Of a stretch of 40,666 nt of DNA, positions 22,652 to 32,434 are shown one piece after another. The notes under the pieces were generated by a model that was not told where the DNA came from, did not search any database, and saw nothing but the letters and a program-made list of their open reading frames with translations. The translations under genes were made by a program, and so were the position numbers. Within the stretch, counting starts at the first letter, position 1; the number at the start of each line of letters is the position of its first letter. Source of the stretch: Candidatus Woesearchaeota archaeon (GTDB lineage Archaea; Nanobdellota; Nanobdellia; Woesearchaeales; GW2011-AR4); contig JACPMX010000009.1 of the NCBI GenBank assembly GCA_016185755.1, positions 1 through 40,666 on the forward strand. Reading direction: 5' to 3'.

Positions 22652-24310
22652 TTACATCTTCTCAAGCACTTCGATGCCAAGCAAGCCCAACCCGTTCTTG
22701 AGCACCTGCCTTACAGCGCTTATCAAAAGCAGCCTTGCATCCTTGGTGCCTTTCTCTGATTTAAGTATCTGGTAAAGGTGGTAGTATTCGTTGAGCTTCT
22801 GCGCCAAAGCATAAAGATATGAAGCAATCATGTGAGGCCTCATCTCCCTTGTGGATTTTGCCACTATCTCAGGGAAGCTTGACAGCATTTTTACAAGCTC
22901 AATCTCTTCCTTTTCCTTCAGCAATTCCAAGTCAGCCTTTTTGCTGATTTTTCCTTTTTTCAGTATGCTGTTTATCCTTGCGTAAGCATATTGGATGTAA
23001 GGGGAAGTTTCGCCTTCAAAAGACAATGCCTGCTGCCAGTCAAAAACCACGTTTTTTTCAGGGCTGACTTTGAGTATGGCATATTTTACAGCGCCGTAAG
23101 CGATTGCTTTTGCGGCTTTCTGGTCAGCCTTGCCATGCCTTTTCCTTAATTCCCCGCTTGCCTTGTCCAAGGACTCTTTCATGAAGTCTTCCAACAGGAC
23201 AAGATTGCCTTTTCTTGTCGACATCTTGCCGTCCTGCAACAGGACAAAGGAATAATGGACAGCCCTTGGCTGCTTCAGCTCAAGCTCCTTCAGCACAGCT
23301 GCAATCTGCTCCTGGTAAAGCTTCTGGTCCTCCCCCAGGATAACTATGTTTTCGCCTTTTTTTAGCTTGTCAAGATTGTATGCTATGTCTCTCAAGGGAT
23401 ACAATGAGGTTCCGTCTCCCCTGGTTAAGACCAGGACCGGGATTTTCATCCCAAGCTCGTATCCTTTCTGGTCCATAACCCAGCGGTTGAATCCGTCTAT
23501 GAACAGCTTGCCTGTTTTTTCAAGCCTCCTTAGCGTTTCCTCGGTTCTTTTGTCCCACAGGTACTTTGACTCATAGTCAAAGAAATCATACCTGATTCCA
23601 AGCTCGGAAAATATTTTTACCTGTCCTTTCACGCATGTTTCAACTATCTTTTTGAACTTATTTTTTATTTTTTTGTCGCCTTTTTCCAGCCTGTTCAGCA
23701 GCTCAAGCACTTTCTTCTCCAGCTCCGGGTTTTCCTCGATTTTTTTGTTTATTTCAATGTAGATATTGAGCAGGTCATTGAATGCAATCTTCTTTTTTCC
23801 CTCTGCTCCCAGGGCAAGCATTGCTACCTGCTTCCCGACATCATTTACAAAATAATGAACTTCAACCTTGTAGCCCTGAAACCTCAGGATCCTAACGATG
23901 GAATCCCCGATCAGCGCGTTTCTTGCCCTTCCGACATGCGGGCTGGCATTCGGGTTTATGCTTGTGTGCTCTACAATTATTTTTTTGCCCCTGCCTTCAT
24001 TTGAAGAGCCGTATCCGGCTTTCTGCTTTAAAACATGATGTATGGTGCTTTCGGCAATGGAGCTTTTGCTTACAAAAAAATTAAGGTAGGGGCCGATAAC
24101 CTTAACTTCCGTGATTGAATCATTCGGCTTGAACTTTTTGCCTAATTCCTGAGCTATTTCATTCGGCGCTTTTTTCCATTCTTTTGCAAGGACAAAGCAC
24201 GGAAAGGCATAGTCGCCCATCTCCATGCTTGGAGGGACTTCCAGCTGCACATTTTCCAGGCCAGTCTCTTTTCTGAGAAATTTTATGATTGCTTCCCTGA
24301 ACTCGTCCAT
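22652..24310 (-). CDS. argS: Arginyl-tRNA synthetase
   Basis: This class I synthetase has 552 residues. The N-terminal additional domain (about 1-105) recognises the tRNA D loop. The HIGH-like motif is HVGR (125-128) in SINPNASPHVGRARN, and the KMSKS-like motif is KMSTRKGN. The C-terminal DALR anticodon-binding domain ends at GLGLLGIEVLEKM. It charges tRNA-Arg, including the intron-bearing tRNA-Arg(UCG) about 1.7 kb downstream. It is the first gene of a two-gene unit with the CBS protein. Confidence 0.96.
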   Translation of the reverse strand: MDEFREAIIKFLRKETGLENVQLEVPPSMEMGDYAFPCFVLAKEWKKAPNEIAQELGKKFKPNDSITEVKVIGPYLNFFVSKSSIAESTIHHVLKQKAGYGSSNEGRGKKIIVEHTSINPNASPHVGRARNALIGDSIVRILRFQGYKVEVHYFVNDVGKQVAMLALGAEGKKKIAFNDLLNIYIEINKKIEENPELEKKVLELLNRLEKGDKKIKNKFKKIVETCVKGQVKIFSELGIRYDFFDYESKYLWDKRTEETLRRLEKTGKLFIDGFNRWVMDQKGYELGMKIPVLVLTRGDGTSLYPLRDIAYNLDKLKKGENIVILGEDQKLYQEQIAAVLKELELKQPRAVHYSFVLLQDGKMSTRKGNLVLLEDFMKESLDKASGELRKRHGKADQKAAKAIAYGAVKYAILKVSPEKNVVFDWQQALSFEGETSPYIQYAYARINSILKKGKISKKADLELLKEKEEIELVKMLSSFPEIVAKSTREMRPHMIASYLYALAQKLNEYYHLYQILKSEKGTKDARLLLISAVRQVLKNGLGLLGIEVLEKM

Positions 24311-24334
24311 GAAATTTCAATAAAAAGGTATGAT

Positions 24335-24967
24335 TTAAAGGTTTCGATAATTAAGTTTAAAGCCATAATTCAGAAATTCAATCAAATCATTTATCCTGAT
24401 TACCTTCAAGTTAAACTTTTTAGCCATTCTTCTTACTTCAGGCATCCTTGCCATTTTCCCATTCTCTCCTACAATCTCGCAGATGACTGCTGCAGGATAC
24501 AAGCCGGCAAGCCTGCAAAGCTCAATTGATGCTTCTGTGTGGCCTGGCCTGCTAGTAAGGCCTTTTGAATCGCATCTCAAAGGAAAAACATGGCCCGGCC
24601 TTGCCAAATCCGAAGGCTTTGTCCGGCTATCAACCAGTGCTTTTATTGTCCTTGCCCGGTCATAAGCTGAAATCCCGGTTGTCGTGCCTTTTTTTGCATC
24701 AACTGAAACTGTAAACGCGCATTTCGTAAATTCGGTATTCTTTTTTACCATCATGGGCAATTCAAGCTCATCAAGCCTTTTACCCAGCATTGGAACACAT
24801 ACCAATCCCCTAGCATTCTTTATCATGAAGTTTATTTTTTCAGGAGTAGTTTTCTCCGCAGCAAGCACCAGGTCAGCTTCGTTTTCCCTGTGCTCGTCAT
24901 CAACAACAACCACAAATTTTCCTTTTTTAAAATCCCCGATTGTCGATTTTATATTTGAGAAATCCAT
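24335..24967 (-). CDS. ribB: 3,4-dihydroxy-2-butanone 4-phosphate synthase
   Basis: RibB converts ribulose 5-phosphate to the four-carbon precursor of riboflavin. Hallmarks are DDEHRENEADLVLAAE (acidic loop binding Mg2+) near residue 23 and RPGHTEASIELCRLAG near 140. The 210-residue length is that of the stand-alone enzyme, without a fused RibA. It is followed upstream by ribD, 51 nt away on the same strand; ribA lies at 35.5 kb. Confidence 0.95.
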   Translation of the reverse strand: MDFSNIKSTIGDFKKGKFVVVVDDEHRENEADLVLAAEKTTPEKINFMIKNARGLVCVPMLGKRLDELELPMMVKKNTEFTKCAFTVSVDAKKGTTTGISAYDRARTIKALVDSRTKPSDLARPGHVFPLRCDSKGLTSRPGHTEASIELCRLAGLYPAAVICEIVGENGKMARMPEVRRMAKKFNLKVIRINDLIEFLNYGFKLNYRNL

Positions 24968-25018
24968 TTTATTGATGGTTATTATCTTTTATAATTTTAA
25001 GATTGGCGGAATGAACAC

Positions 25019-26101
25019 TTAAAGATATCCCTCAATCATTATGTCCTTCCCTATTTTCCTGACAAATGAGTCTTTGAGATTGATTGCCTTGTCTATCTTG
25101 TTTATGCCCAGGTTGCCTATGGCTCCAAGGCCGTTGCCTATTATTTTTGGGGCTGTGAATATGATGATCTTGTCAACCATCTTGTCTTTTATGGCAGAGC
25201 TGTTCAATTCAGAGCCGCCTTCGATCATGACGCTGGTTATCTCGTGCTTTCCAAGCTGCTTCATCAGGTCCTGCAGGTCTACCATCCCCATCTTTGATTT
25301 TGCAGGTATTATTGTCACGCCTTTCTGCTGCATTTTCTTGATGTCCCCTTTTGACGCTCTGTTTGTGACTGCGATGATCAGCTTTGCAGGGTTTTTCATG
25401 AGATTGCAGTTCTTTGGAATTTTAAGGCTGCTGTCCACGACAATCTTCATCGGGTCCTTTCCCTTTGCAAGCCTCGGGGTAAGCTCGGGATTGTCCCTCA
25501 GCACAGTGTTAAGGCCGACCATGACTGCATCAACCTCTGTCCTGAGCTGGTGGACATAAGTCCTTGCTTCAGTGCTTGTTATGTATTTTGAATCGCCGGA
25601 TTTCGTTGCAATCCTGCCGTCTGCGCTCATGGCAACCTTTATTATTACGAAAGGCCTTTTGGTTTTCATGTATTTTATGTAAGCCTCATTCAGCTTTTTA
25701 GCCTCTTTATCGAGAATCCCTATTTTTGTCTTGAGGCCCCTGAATTTCAGCTCGCGGAAGCCGTCAACCAGCGGATTGGTGTCCTTCATCCCGATTATGA
25801 CTTCCCTCACCCCAGCCTCCACAATCCTTTCAGTGCAAGGCGGAGTCCTCCCCCAGTGGGAGCACGGCTCAAGGCTGACATACATTGTCGAGTTGACGGC
25901 CTTTTTTCCCGCATCGTTCAAAGCAAGAACTTCAGCATGCTCGGTGCCTGCCTTCTTGTGGAAGCCTTTTCCCACAATCCTGCCGCGCTTCACTATTATG
26001 CAGCCCACCATAGGGTTTGGAGACGTTAAGCCGCGCCCCTTTTCGGCAAGCTTTATCGTTAAGTCCATATATTTCTTGTGAGATATCAAGTTATTTTCCA
26101 C
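25019..26101 (-). CDS. ribD: Bifunctional riboflavin deaminase/reductase
   Basis: The N-terminal deaminase domain has HAEVLALNDAG and EPCSHWGRTPPC, the zinc-binding HAE/PCxxxGxTPPC set. The C-terminal reductase domain (about 145-360) has VIIKVAMSADGRIA, VDAVMVGLNTVLRDNPELTPR and VMIEGGSELNSS. The length (360) matches bacterial RibD. The start is GTG 26101 (MENNLISHKKYMD); ATG 26068 is an alternative. A TATA-like TTTAAATATA lies about 30-40 nt upstream. Most archaea split these steps into separate proteins, so this looks like bacterial inheritance. Confidence 0.93.
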   Translation of the reverse strand: MENNLISHKKYMDLTIKLAEKGRGLTSPNPMVGCIIVKRGRIVGKGFHKKAGTEHAEVLALNDAGKKAVNSTMYVSLEPCSHWGRTPPCTERIVEAGVREVIIGMKDTNPLVDGFRELKFRGLKTKIGILDKEAKKLNEAYIKYMKTKRPFVIIKVAMSADGRIATKSGDSKYITSTEARTYVHQLRTEVDAVMVGLNTVLRDNPELTPRLAKGKDPMKIVVDSSLKIPKNCNLMKNPAKLIIAVTNRASKGDIKKMQQKGVTIIPAKSKMGMVDLQDLMKQLGKHEITSVMIEGGSELNSSAIKDKMVDKIIIFTAPKIIGNGLGAIGNLGINKIDKAINLKDSFVRKIGKDIMIEGYL

Positions 26102-26184
26102 CCCTTAAATAATGAAGTTTTATGCAGGGTATATTTAAAGTTAAGGGTTTAGAAATAGTTATTTGGAAGTGGTTAAAATAGGAA

Positions 26185-26196
26185 GGTTTAAAAATT
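26185..26196 (+). promoter_or_regulatory. TATA box of zeta-like kinase gene
   Basis: GGTTTAAAAATT is centred about 30 nt upstream of ATG 26221. It favours that start over the in-frame TTG at 26200. Confidence 0.5.
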
Positions 26197-26220
26197 CGTT
26201 TGTCTATCATTATCACCAGA

Positions 26221-27129
26221 ATGGGATTAATACCGGAAGAAACAATTCAAGGGTGGAGAGACCAATATAGGCAGGGCCCCCTGGTGGATAGATATGGGGA
26301 AGAAGAAATATCTCGTATTGAAAAATTAGTTAATGAAGATAGAAAATTTGTTCGAATGATGGCATTTAAAGATGCTAGGCATGTTAAAGATCGCAAACCT
26401 GTCTATGTCGCAACTGCTGGCCCGCCATTGGCTGCAAAATCTACTATACTAAGCCAGCAAATAAAAGATAATCCTGCTAGATATGATGCAACAGTCAAAG
26501 TTGACCCTGACAGGTGGGGCATGCTTTTCATGCTGCACACTTACCATAATCATTTAATGGATCCTGCAGAGGTCGCAAAGTCAGCTGATTTTAGGGGAGC
26601 CCAAGTAAAAGCGTATGAACTAGCCCGTCCCGGCTCCAACATTCTAGCATTCGAAATATTGAATGATGCTGTTGAGCGCTTACTTGATATAGCTCATGGA
26701 ACAACTTCAACCGGCACTCATGCAGGGGATCTTCTCAATGCGCTTAAACAAAGAGGATATGAAATTGACCTTCTTCTGTGCAACGCAGAAGATGATATTC
26801 GTGCAAAGGCGGCAGAATACCGTGCTAATGTGCAAGGATATTACCAATCTACACCTGAGGATGTAGTCAATAAGGGGCTTGCATTTCCTCGTAAATTTCC
26901 TGAATATTTTCGAGTAGCAGACAATCTTACTTTGTTCTGGAAATATGGAGTCACGGACCAGGCAAAGAAAGCCGCAATTTTTACGCAGGGTGCTCTTGAA
27001 ATAACAGATGAGCAAGCTTTCCGCAGATTTGTCGCGAAATATGAGAAAGATTGTCTGGTAATCCAAGAAAGGGAAAAAATACACCTACCTACTTTTGAGG
27101 AGATTACAAGATTATATTTTAGCAAGTAA
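26221..27129 (+). CDS. Zeta-toxin-like P-loop kinase
   Basis: This 302-residue protein has a P-loop region VYVATAGPPLAAKSTI near residue 65. It matches zeta toxin and related small-molecule kinases in position, but the usual GK is AK (Gly to Ala). A downstream VDPDRWG fits the Asp of zeta-type enzymes, and YRANVQGYYQ and the Arg-rich helices could form the lid. Zeta toxins phosphorylate UDP-sugars; others in the family are polynucleotide kinases. No antitoxin-like gene is adjacent, so a toxin role is uncertain. The gene stands alone on the plus strand among minus-strand genes. Confidence 0.6.
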   Translation: MGLIPEETIQGWRDQYRQGPLVDRYGEEEISRIEKLVNEDRKFVRMMAFKDARHVKDRKPVYVATAGPPLAAKSTILSQQIKDNPARYDATVKVDPDRWGMLFMLHTYHNHLMDPAEVAKSADFRGAQVKAYELARPGSNILAFEILNDAVERLLDIAHGTTSTGTHAGDLLNALKQRGYEIDLLLCNAEDDIRAKAAEYRANVQGYYQSTPEDVVNKGLAFPRKFPEYFRVADNLTLFWKYGVTDQAKKAAIFTQGALEITDEQAFRRFVAKYEKDCLVIQEREKIHLPTFEEITRLYFSK

Positions 27130-27152
27130 TAAAATCAATCATGGATTTATCC

Positions 27153-27995
27153 TTATCCCTTCTTAACAACAAAATAGCAAGCAGCAAGTATCAGGCTGCC
27201 GCCGATTAATGTAAGGATGCCGGGTATTTCCTTTAAAAATATGGCTGCAAGAATGACTGCGCCGACAGGCTCAAGATAGGTTATCACGGAAGCCCTTTGC
27301 ACCGGGATCATTTTCAAAGCCTTTATGAACAGCAGGACAGCGATTCCCTGGTGCAATATTCCAAGCACCAGCAAAGGCAGGATGTCTGCCGGCTGTATTG
27401 CAAATTCCCGGTAAAGCACAAAAGGGAGTAAAATGATAAATGAGAAAAACACCTGGGAAAAGACTATCTGCTTTTCATCAAATCTGCCTGAAGCTTTCTT
27501 GAAGAGCAGCACATTGAATGCGTATGCTACAGCTGAAATAAAAGCAGACAAGATGCCCAGCAAATTTAGGCTTTCTGCAGCTCTTTGAGGGCTTAGCAAA
27601 ACAAACAGCCCCAAAAAAGCCAATGCAGTAGAGTACCAAACTTTTCTTTCATTTTTTTCCGAGAGCATTATTGGAGCAAGCAAGCTTATGAGAACAGGCG
27701 CAAGATAATGCACGAATGTTGAATTTGCGATAGTTGTCAAGTTATATGCATAAAAATATGCCACATTAGTTACAGCCCCAGACAGCCCGACGCACAATGG
27801 GAGCCAGATATGCCTTTTGTCAAAAACGCCTGAAAGCTTTTTTTCCCTTAAGAGCAGAAACCCGAATATGAGCGACGCTATTATTGACATGAAGAAATAA
27901 ACCTGCAGGCCCGACAAGCTAACAGACCTTACAAATATGCCTAAAGAGCTCCAAGTCAAGGCTGCTATGGTTATGTAGGCATAGCCTTTGTTCAT
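27153..27995 (-). CDS. EamA/DMT-family transporter
   Basis: This 280-residue protein has ten hydrophobic segments in two five-span halves, as in EamA transporters. Typical elements are YAYITIAALTWSSLGIFVR at the N-terminus, YFYAYNLTTIANSTFVHYLAPV at the end of the first half, and VQRASVITYLEPVGAVILAAIFLKEIP in the second. Such proteins export or import amino acids, nucleotide derivatives or other metabolites. The ATG overlaps the carB stop (TGATG), so it may be co-translated with carB. Confidence 0.88.
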   Translation of the reverse strand: MNKGYAYITIAALTWSSLGIFVRSVSLSGLQVYFFMSIIASLIFGFLLLREKKLSGVFDKRHIWLPLCVGLSGAVTNVAYFYAYNLTTIANSTFVHYLAPVLISLLAPIMLSEKNERKVWYSTALAFLGLFVLLSPQRAAESLNLLGILSAFISAVAYAFNVLLFKKASGRFDEKQIVFSQVFFSFIILLPFVLYREFAIQPADILPLLVLGILHQGIAVLLFIKALKMIPVQRASVITYLEPVGAVILAAIFLKEIPGILTLIGGSLILAACYFVVKKG

Positions 27996-30900
27996 CAGTA
28001 TTCCCCCCAGCTTTTTATCTCCAAATCTTCCATTTTCTTTTTATAGATTGACTCTATGAACAGTTTTGCAAGCTGCTCATTTGTAAGCAATGGAATGTTA
28101 AAGTCAGCTGCTTTTCTTCTTATCAAATAATCATTTGTAAGCTCCTCTTCCTCAAGGCTTTTCGGGATGTTGATGACCAGGTCAATTTTTCTCTCCTGCA
28201 GATAAGTCAATGTGTTTGGCTCTTTCCTGTCAAGCGGCCAGTTCAATGCTGTTGTTTTTATTCCGTTGTCGGACAGGAATTTTTCAGTGCCTTCTGTCGC
28301 ATAAAGGCTGAACCCCATTTCTGCCAGCTTCCTGACTTCTTCAAGCAGGTAAGCCTTGCTTTTTATCGGTCCTGTTGAAAGGAGGATACTGGACTTCGGA
28401 ACCGCAAACCCGACCGAAAGAAGTGACTTTAGAAATGCCTCATTTATGTCATTTCCCAAACAAGCAACTTCCCCTGTGGATGCCATCTCGACGCTCAGGA
28501 CAGGGTCTGCGCCGTGCAGCCTGGAAAAAGAAAATTGCGGAGCTTTTATGCCTACATAGTCCAGGTCCAGGGTGTTGTACTTCCCCTTTATGTCAATGCC
28601 AAGCATCGCCTTTGTCGCCAAATCGCTGAAATCGTACTTGGTAACTTTTGAGACAAAAGGAAAGCTTCTTGATGCCCTCAGATTGCATTCTATGACTTTT
28701 ATTTTGTTGTCTTTGGCAATGAACTGTATGTTGAAGGGCCCTGTTATCTTCAAAGACTTTGCAATTTTCTTTGTAGTTTCCTTTATCTTCCTGACGGTCT
28801 CCAAGTAGGTATACTGGGGGGGAAGCGCCATCGTTGCATCGCCAGAATGAACTCCCGCATTTTCAATGTGCTCGGATATTGCATAAATAATCACTTCCCC
28901 GTTTTGGGCAACAGCATCCATCTCAATTTCCTTTGCGTTCGTTATGAATTTGCTTATAACAACCGGGTGATATTTTGAGACATCAGCTGCTTTCTGCAAA
29001 TACTGCTCAAGCTCTTTTTTGTTGCTCGCAATGCTCATGGCAGCGCCGCTTAGGACATAAGACGGCCTTATTAAAACCGGATACTCCACTTTTTCAGCAA
29101 ATTTATCAGCTTCCTCGATTGATTTTGCCTCTGCCCATTCAGGCTGGTCGATGCCGAGGGAATCAAGCAAAGCGGAAAATTTATGCCTGTCCTCTGCGCT
29201 GTCTATGCTTAATGGCGATGTTCCAAGGATTCTTACATTCAGCTTGTGCAGCCTCATTGAAAGGTTGTTTGGAACCTGGCCGCCCATGGACACTATGACG
29301 CCAAGCGGACTTTCCTTTTCATAAATGTCCAGCACTCTTTCAAGGCTAAGCTCTTCAAAATAAAGCCTGCTGCATATGTCATAGTCGGTGCTCACAGTTT
29401 CGGGATTGCAGTTTACCATGACTGCAGAGTAGCCAAGCTTCTTGAGCGTTAAAACAGAATTGACGCAGCACCAGTCAAATTCGACAGAGCTTCCAATCCT
29501 GTAAGCTCCTGAGCCGAGAACAATCACATTATTTTTGGCATTAAATTCAATATCGTCATCTTCTCCATTATAAGTAAGGTAAAGATAATTTGTCTTTGCG
29601 GGGTATTCCGCTGCCAAAGTGTCTATCTGCCTCACTACCGGGATTATACCATGATTTTTCCTTAAATCCCGGATTTGCAGCATCTTTTCCTCCATGTTTG
29701 CATTGTCCTTAAACAGCAATTTTGCAATCTGGAAATCCGAGAAGCCCTGCTGCTTTGACAGCCTGAGCAGCCCGGGAGGGACACTGCCAATGCTGCAGCC
29801 CAAAAGCTGCTTTTCCGTCTCAACAACGTTTTTTATTTTATGCAGGAACCACCTGTCTATTTTTGTCAAATTGTGTATTCCATCAATTGAAATGCCTTTC
29901 TTTATCGCTTCAATAATCGCGAGCAGCCTCTTGTCAGTAGGGTTTTTAAGCTCTTTTTCCAAATCGGCAAATTCAATGCTGTTCCCGACCAGCCCATGCA
30001 GGTTTATGCTGAGCATCCTTATGGCTTTTTGCACTGCTTCCTCGAATTTTCTGCCTATCGCCATGACTTCCCCGACGCTTTTCATCTCGCTTCCTATTTC
30101 AAAGCTTACATGCTTGAATTTCTGCAAATCCCATCTCGGCATTTTAACAGCGATGTAATCAAGCGCAGGCTCGAAGCAGCTTTTTGTAACCTTGGTTATT
30201 GCATTGTCAAGCTCGGCTAATGAATATCCCAAAGCAAGCTTTGCAGCAACGAGAGCCAATGGATAGCCTGTTGCCTTTGACGCCAGGGCAGAGCTTCTGG
30301 ATAATCTTGCATTGACCTCTATTATCCTGTAATCCTCGGAATGCGGGTCAAGTGCATACTGGATGTTGCATTCCCCAACAATGCCAAGGTGCCTGATGAC
30401 TTTGATTGCAATGTCCCTTAAGTTATGGTATTCGCTGTTTGTCAAAGTCTGGGAGGGTGCAACTACAATGCTTTCTCCGGTGTGTATCCCCATAGGGTCA
30501 AAGTTTTCCATGTTGCAGACTGTGATGCAGTTGTCATAAGCATCCCTTACAACTTCATATTCTATTTCCTTCCAGCCGCCAAGGTATTTTTCAACAAGGA
30601 CCTGGGAAGAATAAGCAAATGCTTTTTTTGCGCTGGCTTTCAGCCCTTCCTCGTTAAGCGCGACGCCTGAGCCCTGGCCGCCAAGAGCATAAGCTGCCCT
30701 CAGCATTACCGGATAGCGTAGCTTCTTTGCGGCATTAATTGCTTCTTCAACTGTATTGACTGCCTCGCTTTCAGGAGCTTTCAAATTGATTTCATTCAGC
30801 TTTTTGACAAAAAGCTCCCTGTCTTCCGTGTTTTTTATTGCGTCAATCTGCGTGCCCAAAACTTTTACATTGTATTTTTCAAAAATTCCATTGTCGTGCA

Positions 30901-31215
30901 GCTCAACGCCGCAGTTCAAGGCTGTCTGGCCTCCGAATGAAAGCACGATGCCATCAATTTTTTCTTTTTCAATCACTTTTTCAGCAAAGTAGGGGGTTAC
31001 AGGGAGAAAATATATTTTGTCAGCCATTCCCTCGCTTGTCTGGATGGTTGCGATGTTTGGATTTATAAGTACTGTTGCTATACCTTCCTCTCGTAAGGCT
31101 TTGAGGCATTGCGAACCGGAATAGTCGAATAAGCGCCTTATTTAAAGGTCTCGCCTGCTTGTCCGATCTTCAATGACCCAGAACCTAAGACCAAAACTTT
31201 TTTAGGTTTGTTCAA
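27995..31215 (-). CDS. carB: Carbamoyl phosphate synthase large subunit, CAD-like, interrupted by a 20-nt intron
   Basis: The large subunit makes carbamoyl phosphate for pyrimidines and arginine. Exon 1 (31150-31215) encodes 22 residues from a TTG start with GGAGGT upstream (31227-31232). Exon 2 is 27995-31129. Joining the exons gives GQAGE-FDYSGSQ, the conserved start of the first pre-ATP-grasp domain, and a 1066-residue protein of normal length. Two ATP-grasp halves follow (VRAAYALGGQGSG-like region; PSYVLSGAAM), then a C-terminal MGS-like regulatory domain. Linker phrases such as VRQIDTLAAEYPAKTNYLY and KATGYPLALVAAKLALG resemble animal CAD/CPS1 and not most bacterial CarB. Without splicing, the frame meets TAA inside the inserted bases. 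Confidence 0.9.
31130..31149 (-). other. Predicted 20-nt BHB intron in carB
   Basis: On the minus strand the 20 inserted bases lie between GAG (Glu) and TTC (Phe). Together with their flanks they form exon GGCG, bulge AG|A, inner helix CCTT:AAGG with loop TAAAT, then CGCT pairing with GGCG (one G-T), then bulge TA|T. The archaeal splicing endonuclease cuts after the second base of each 3-nt bulge. Those cuts remove exactly 20 nt and restore the conserved frame. The helix outside the central one is weak, though GATCGGA/TCCGGTT can pair further out. This is a structure read by eye. Confidence 0.8.
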
Positions 31216-32434
31216 TTTTGTTTTTTACCTCCACAAGTTGCTTTATATTCTCAGGTGCTCGTGATATTATTTTCTTTAGTCTGTTGAACTTTTCTCCGTC
31301 AATTAAACCGATTCTATAGTAGAAATTCAATATGCTTTTATAATCTGTTATGTTAATATAACTTATCGCATGTTCTTCACCATGAATTATGTAGAACTTC
31401 CTTAAATGCGGTTCTCCAGCCATAATATTAAATTCTTTAAGTAGCTCTCTTATTTCACTAAGAAATTTATGTGAACTTTGTAATTTTGATTTATCACGTA
31501 TTTGATAAAAGTTTATCCCTTTGGCATGATAGTTTTTTGAATACATAACTGAACCATCATCGTCAAAAAGCGACTTAAGAAACGCTATTTTTATTTCATC
31601 GGAACCATATTTTATCCAGTCCGGTACTAATTTTTCAGAATATATCTTGGGTGCCAAATGAGCACCAAATTTTTCTAGAACTTCTCCCACGATTGTTGAA
31701 TATCCTAATCTATTCGTCCTTTCTGTCATTGGCTCCAACCAAAATATTTCCTTCACATAGGTTCTTACTTCATTTAAGAGATTGGTATTATCGTTACAAT
31801 ATTCAAATTGTCTTTTCTTTTTACCTATGTACCCATCACCAAACACATGACCCACTAGTGAAGCCATAGCCTTAGACGGAATAATTGGAAAATTTATTTT
31901 GCTAACATTGCCATGCCTGGTCCTAGCATATTCAATATTCATTTCTACAATAAATAAATCTTCATTCGCTATTTTAGCAATTTCAATTAACAATTTAGAT
32001 GGGATGCTATAAAGCCCTCGTCTTAACTGGCAAATGAATGGATACGAAACATTAACTTTTGTAGCTAAACTCTTTAAATCACCACTGCCAGCTTTATCAA
32101 ACAGAAAGCGCATAAATGAGTCCTCTACTTTGTACCTTAGCCTTTCTGATAAATCCCAAAAATGTATGGCAAAATCTGTTTTCATATTCACATCTCCAGA
32201 ACGCTTATCAAACGTAAGAATTCCTTCATTTAAAGAGGAATTCTTATTCTGGGACGAAGGGCACTTTAAGCGGAACTGCATAATTGATTTTAGACTCGAA
32301 AGCCGACCCTCAAAGAGGGGAAAATCATAATTTGGCAGTTCTGCGTGTGCCCTGAGCGTATAATTGGAATTAAGAGATTCCTTTATATAGTTCACGCCAG
32401 CAGATGTCCAGTGGTTAGTGGTTGTTTGTGTCAT
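31202..32434 (-). CDS. LAGLIDADG homing-endonuclease-like protein
   Basis: The 410 residues carry two LAGLIDADG-type helices, ASLVGHVFGDGYIG (about 190-203) and AFLKSLFDDDGSV (about 280-292), the pseudo-dimeric form. An N-terminal HTH-like region (about 105-160, LKSLATKVNVSYPFICQLRRG) precedes them. The first 83 residues read oddly; ATG 32185 after GGAG is an alternative start. The ATG at 32434 overlaps the upstream stop by 4 nt, and the 3' end overlaps the carB TTG start by 14 nt and contains its ribosome binding site. Such enzymes cut specific sites and spread introns or inteins. It lies between carA and the carB intron but not inside the intron. Confidence 0.8.
   Translation of the reverse strand: MTQTTTNHWTSAGVNYIKESLNSNYTLRAHAELPNYDFPLFEGRLSSLKSIMQFRLKCPSSQNKNSSLNEGILTFDKRSGDVNMKTDFAIHFWDLSERLRYKVEDSFMRFLFDKAGSGDLKSLATKVNVSYPFICQLRRGLYSIPSKLLIEIAKIANEDLFIVEMNIEYARTRHGNVSKINFPIIPSKAMASLVGHVFGDGYIGKKKRQFEYCNDNTNLLNEVRTYVKEIFWLEPMTERTNRLGYSTIVGEVLEKFGAHLAPKIYSEKLVPDWIKYGSDEIKIAFLKSLFDDDGSVMYSKNYHAKGINFYQIRDKSKLQSSHKFLSEIRELLKEFNIMAGEPHLRKFYIIHGEEHAISYINITDYKSILNFYYRIGLIDGEKFNRLKKIISRAPENIKQLVEVKNKIEQT

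Noticed and set aside
31027-31129. carB starting at the internal ATG (MADKIYFLP) as a truncated but intact gene.
   Set aside because: Sequence upstream in the same frame and in the pre-intron exon encodes the conserved CarB N-terminus; the ATG is inside the first domain.
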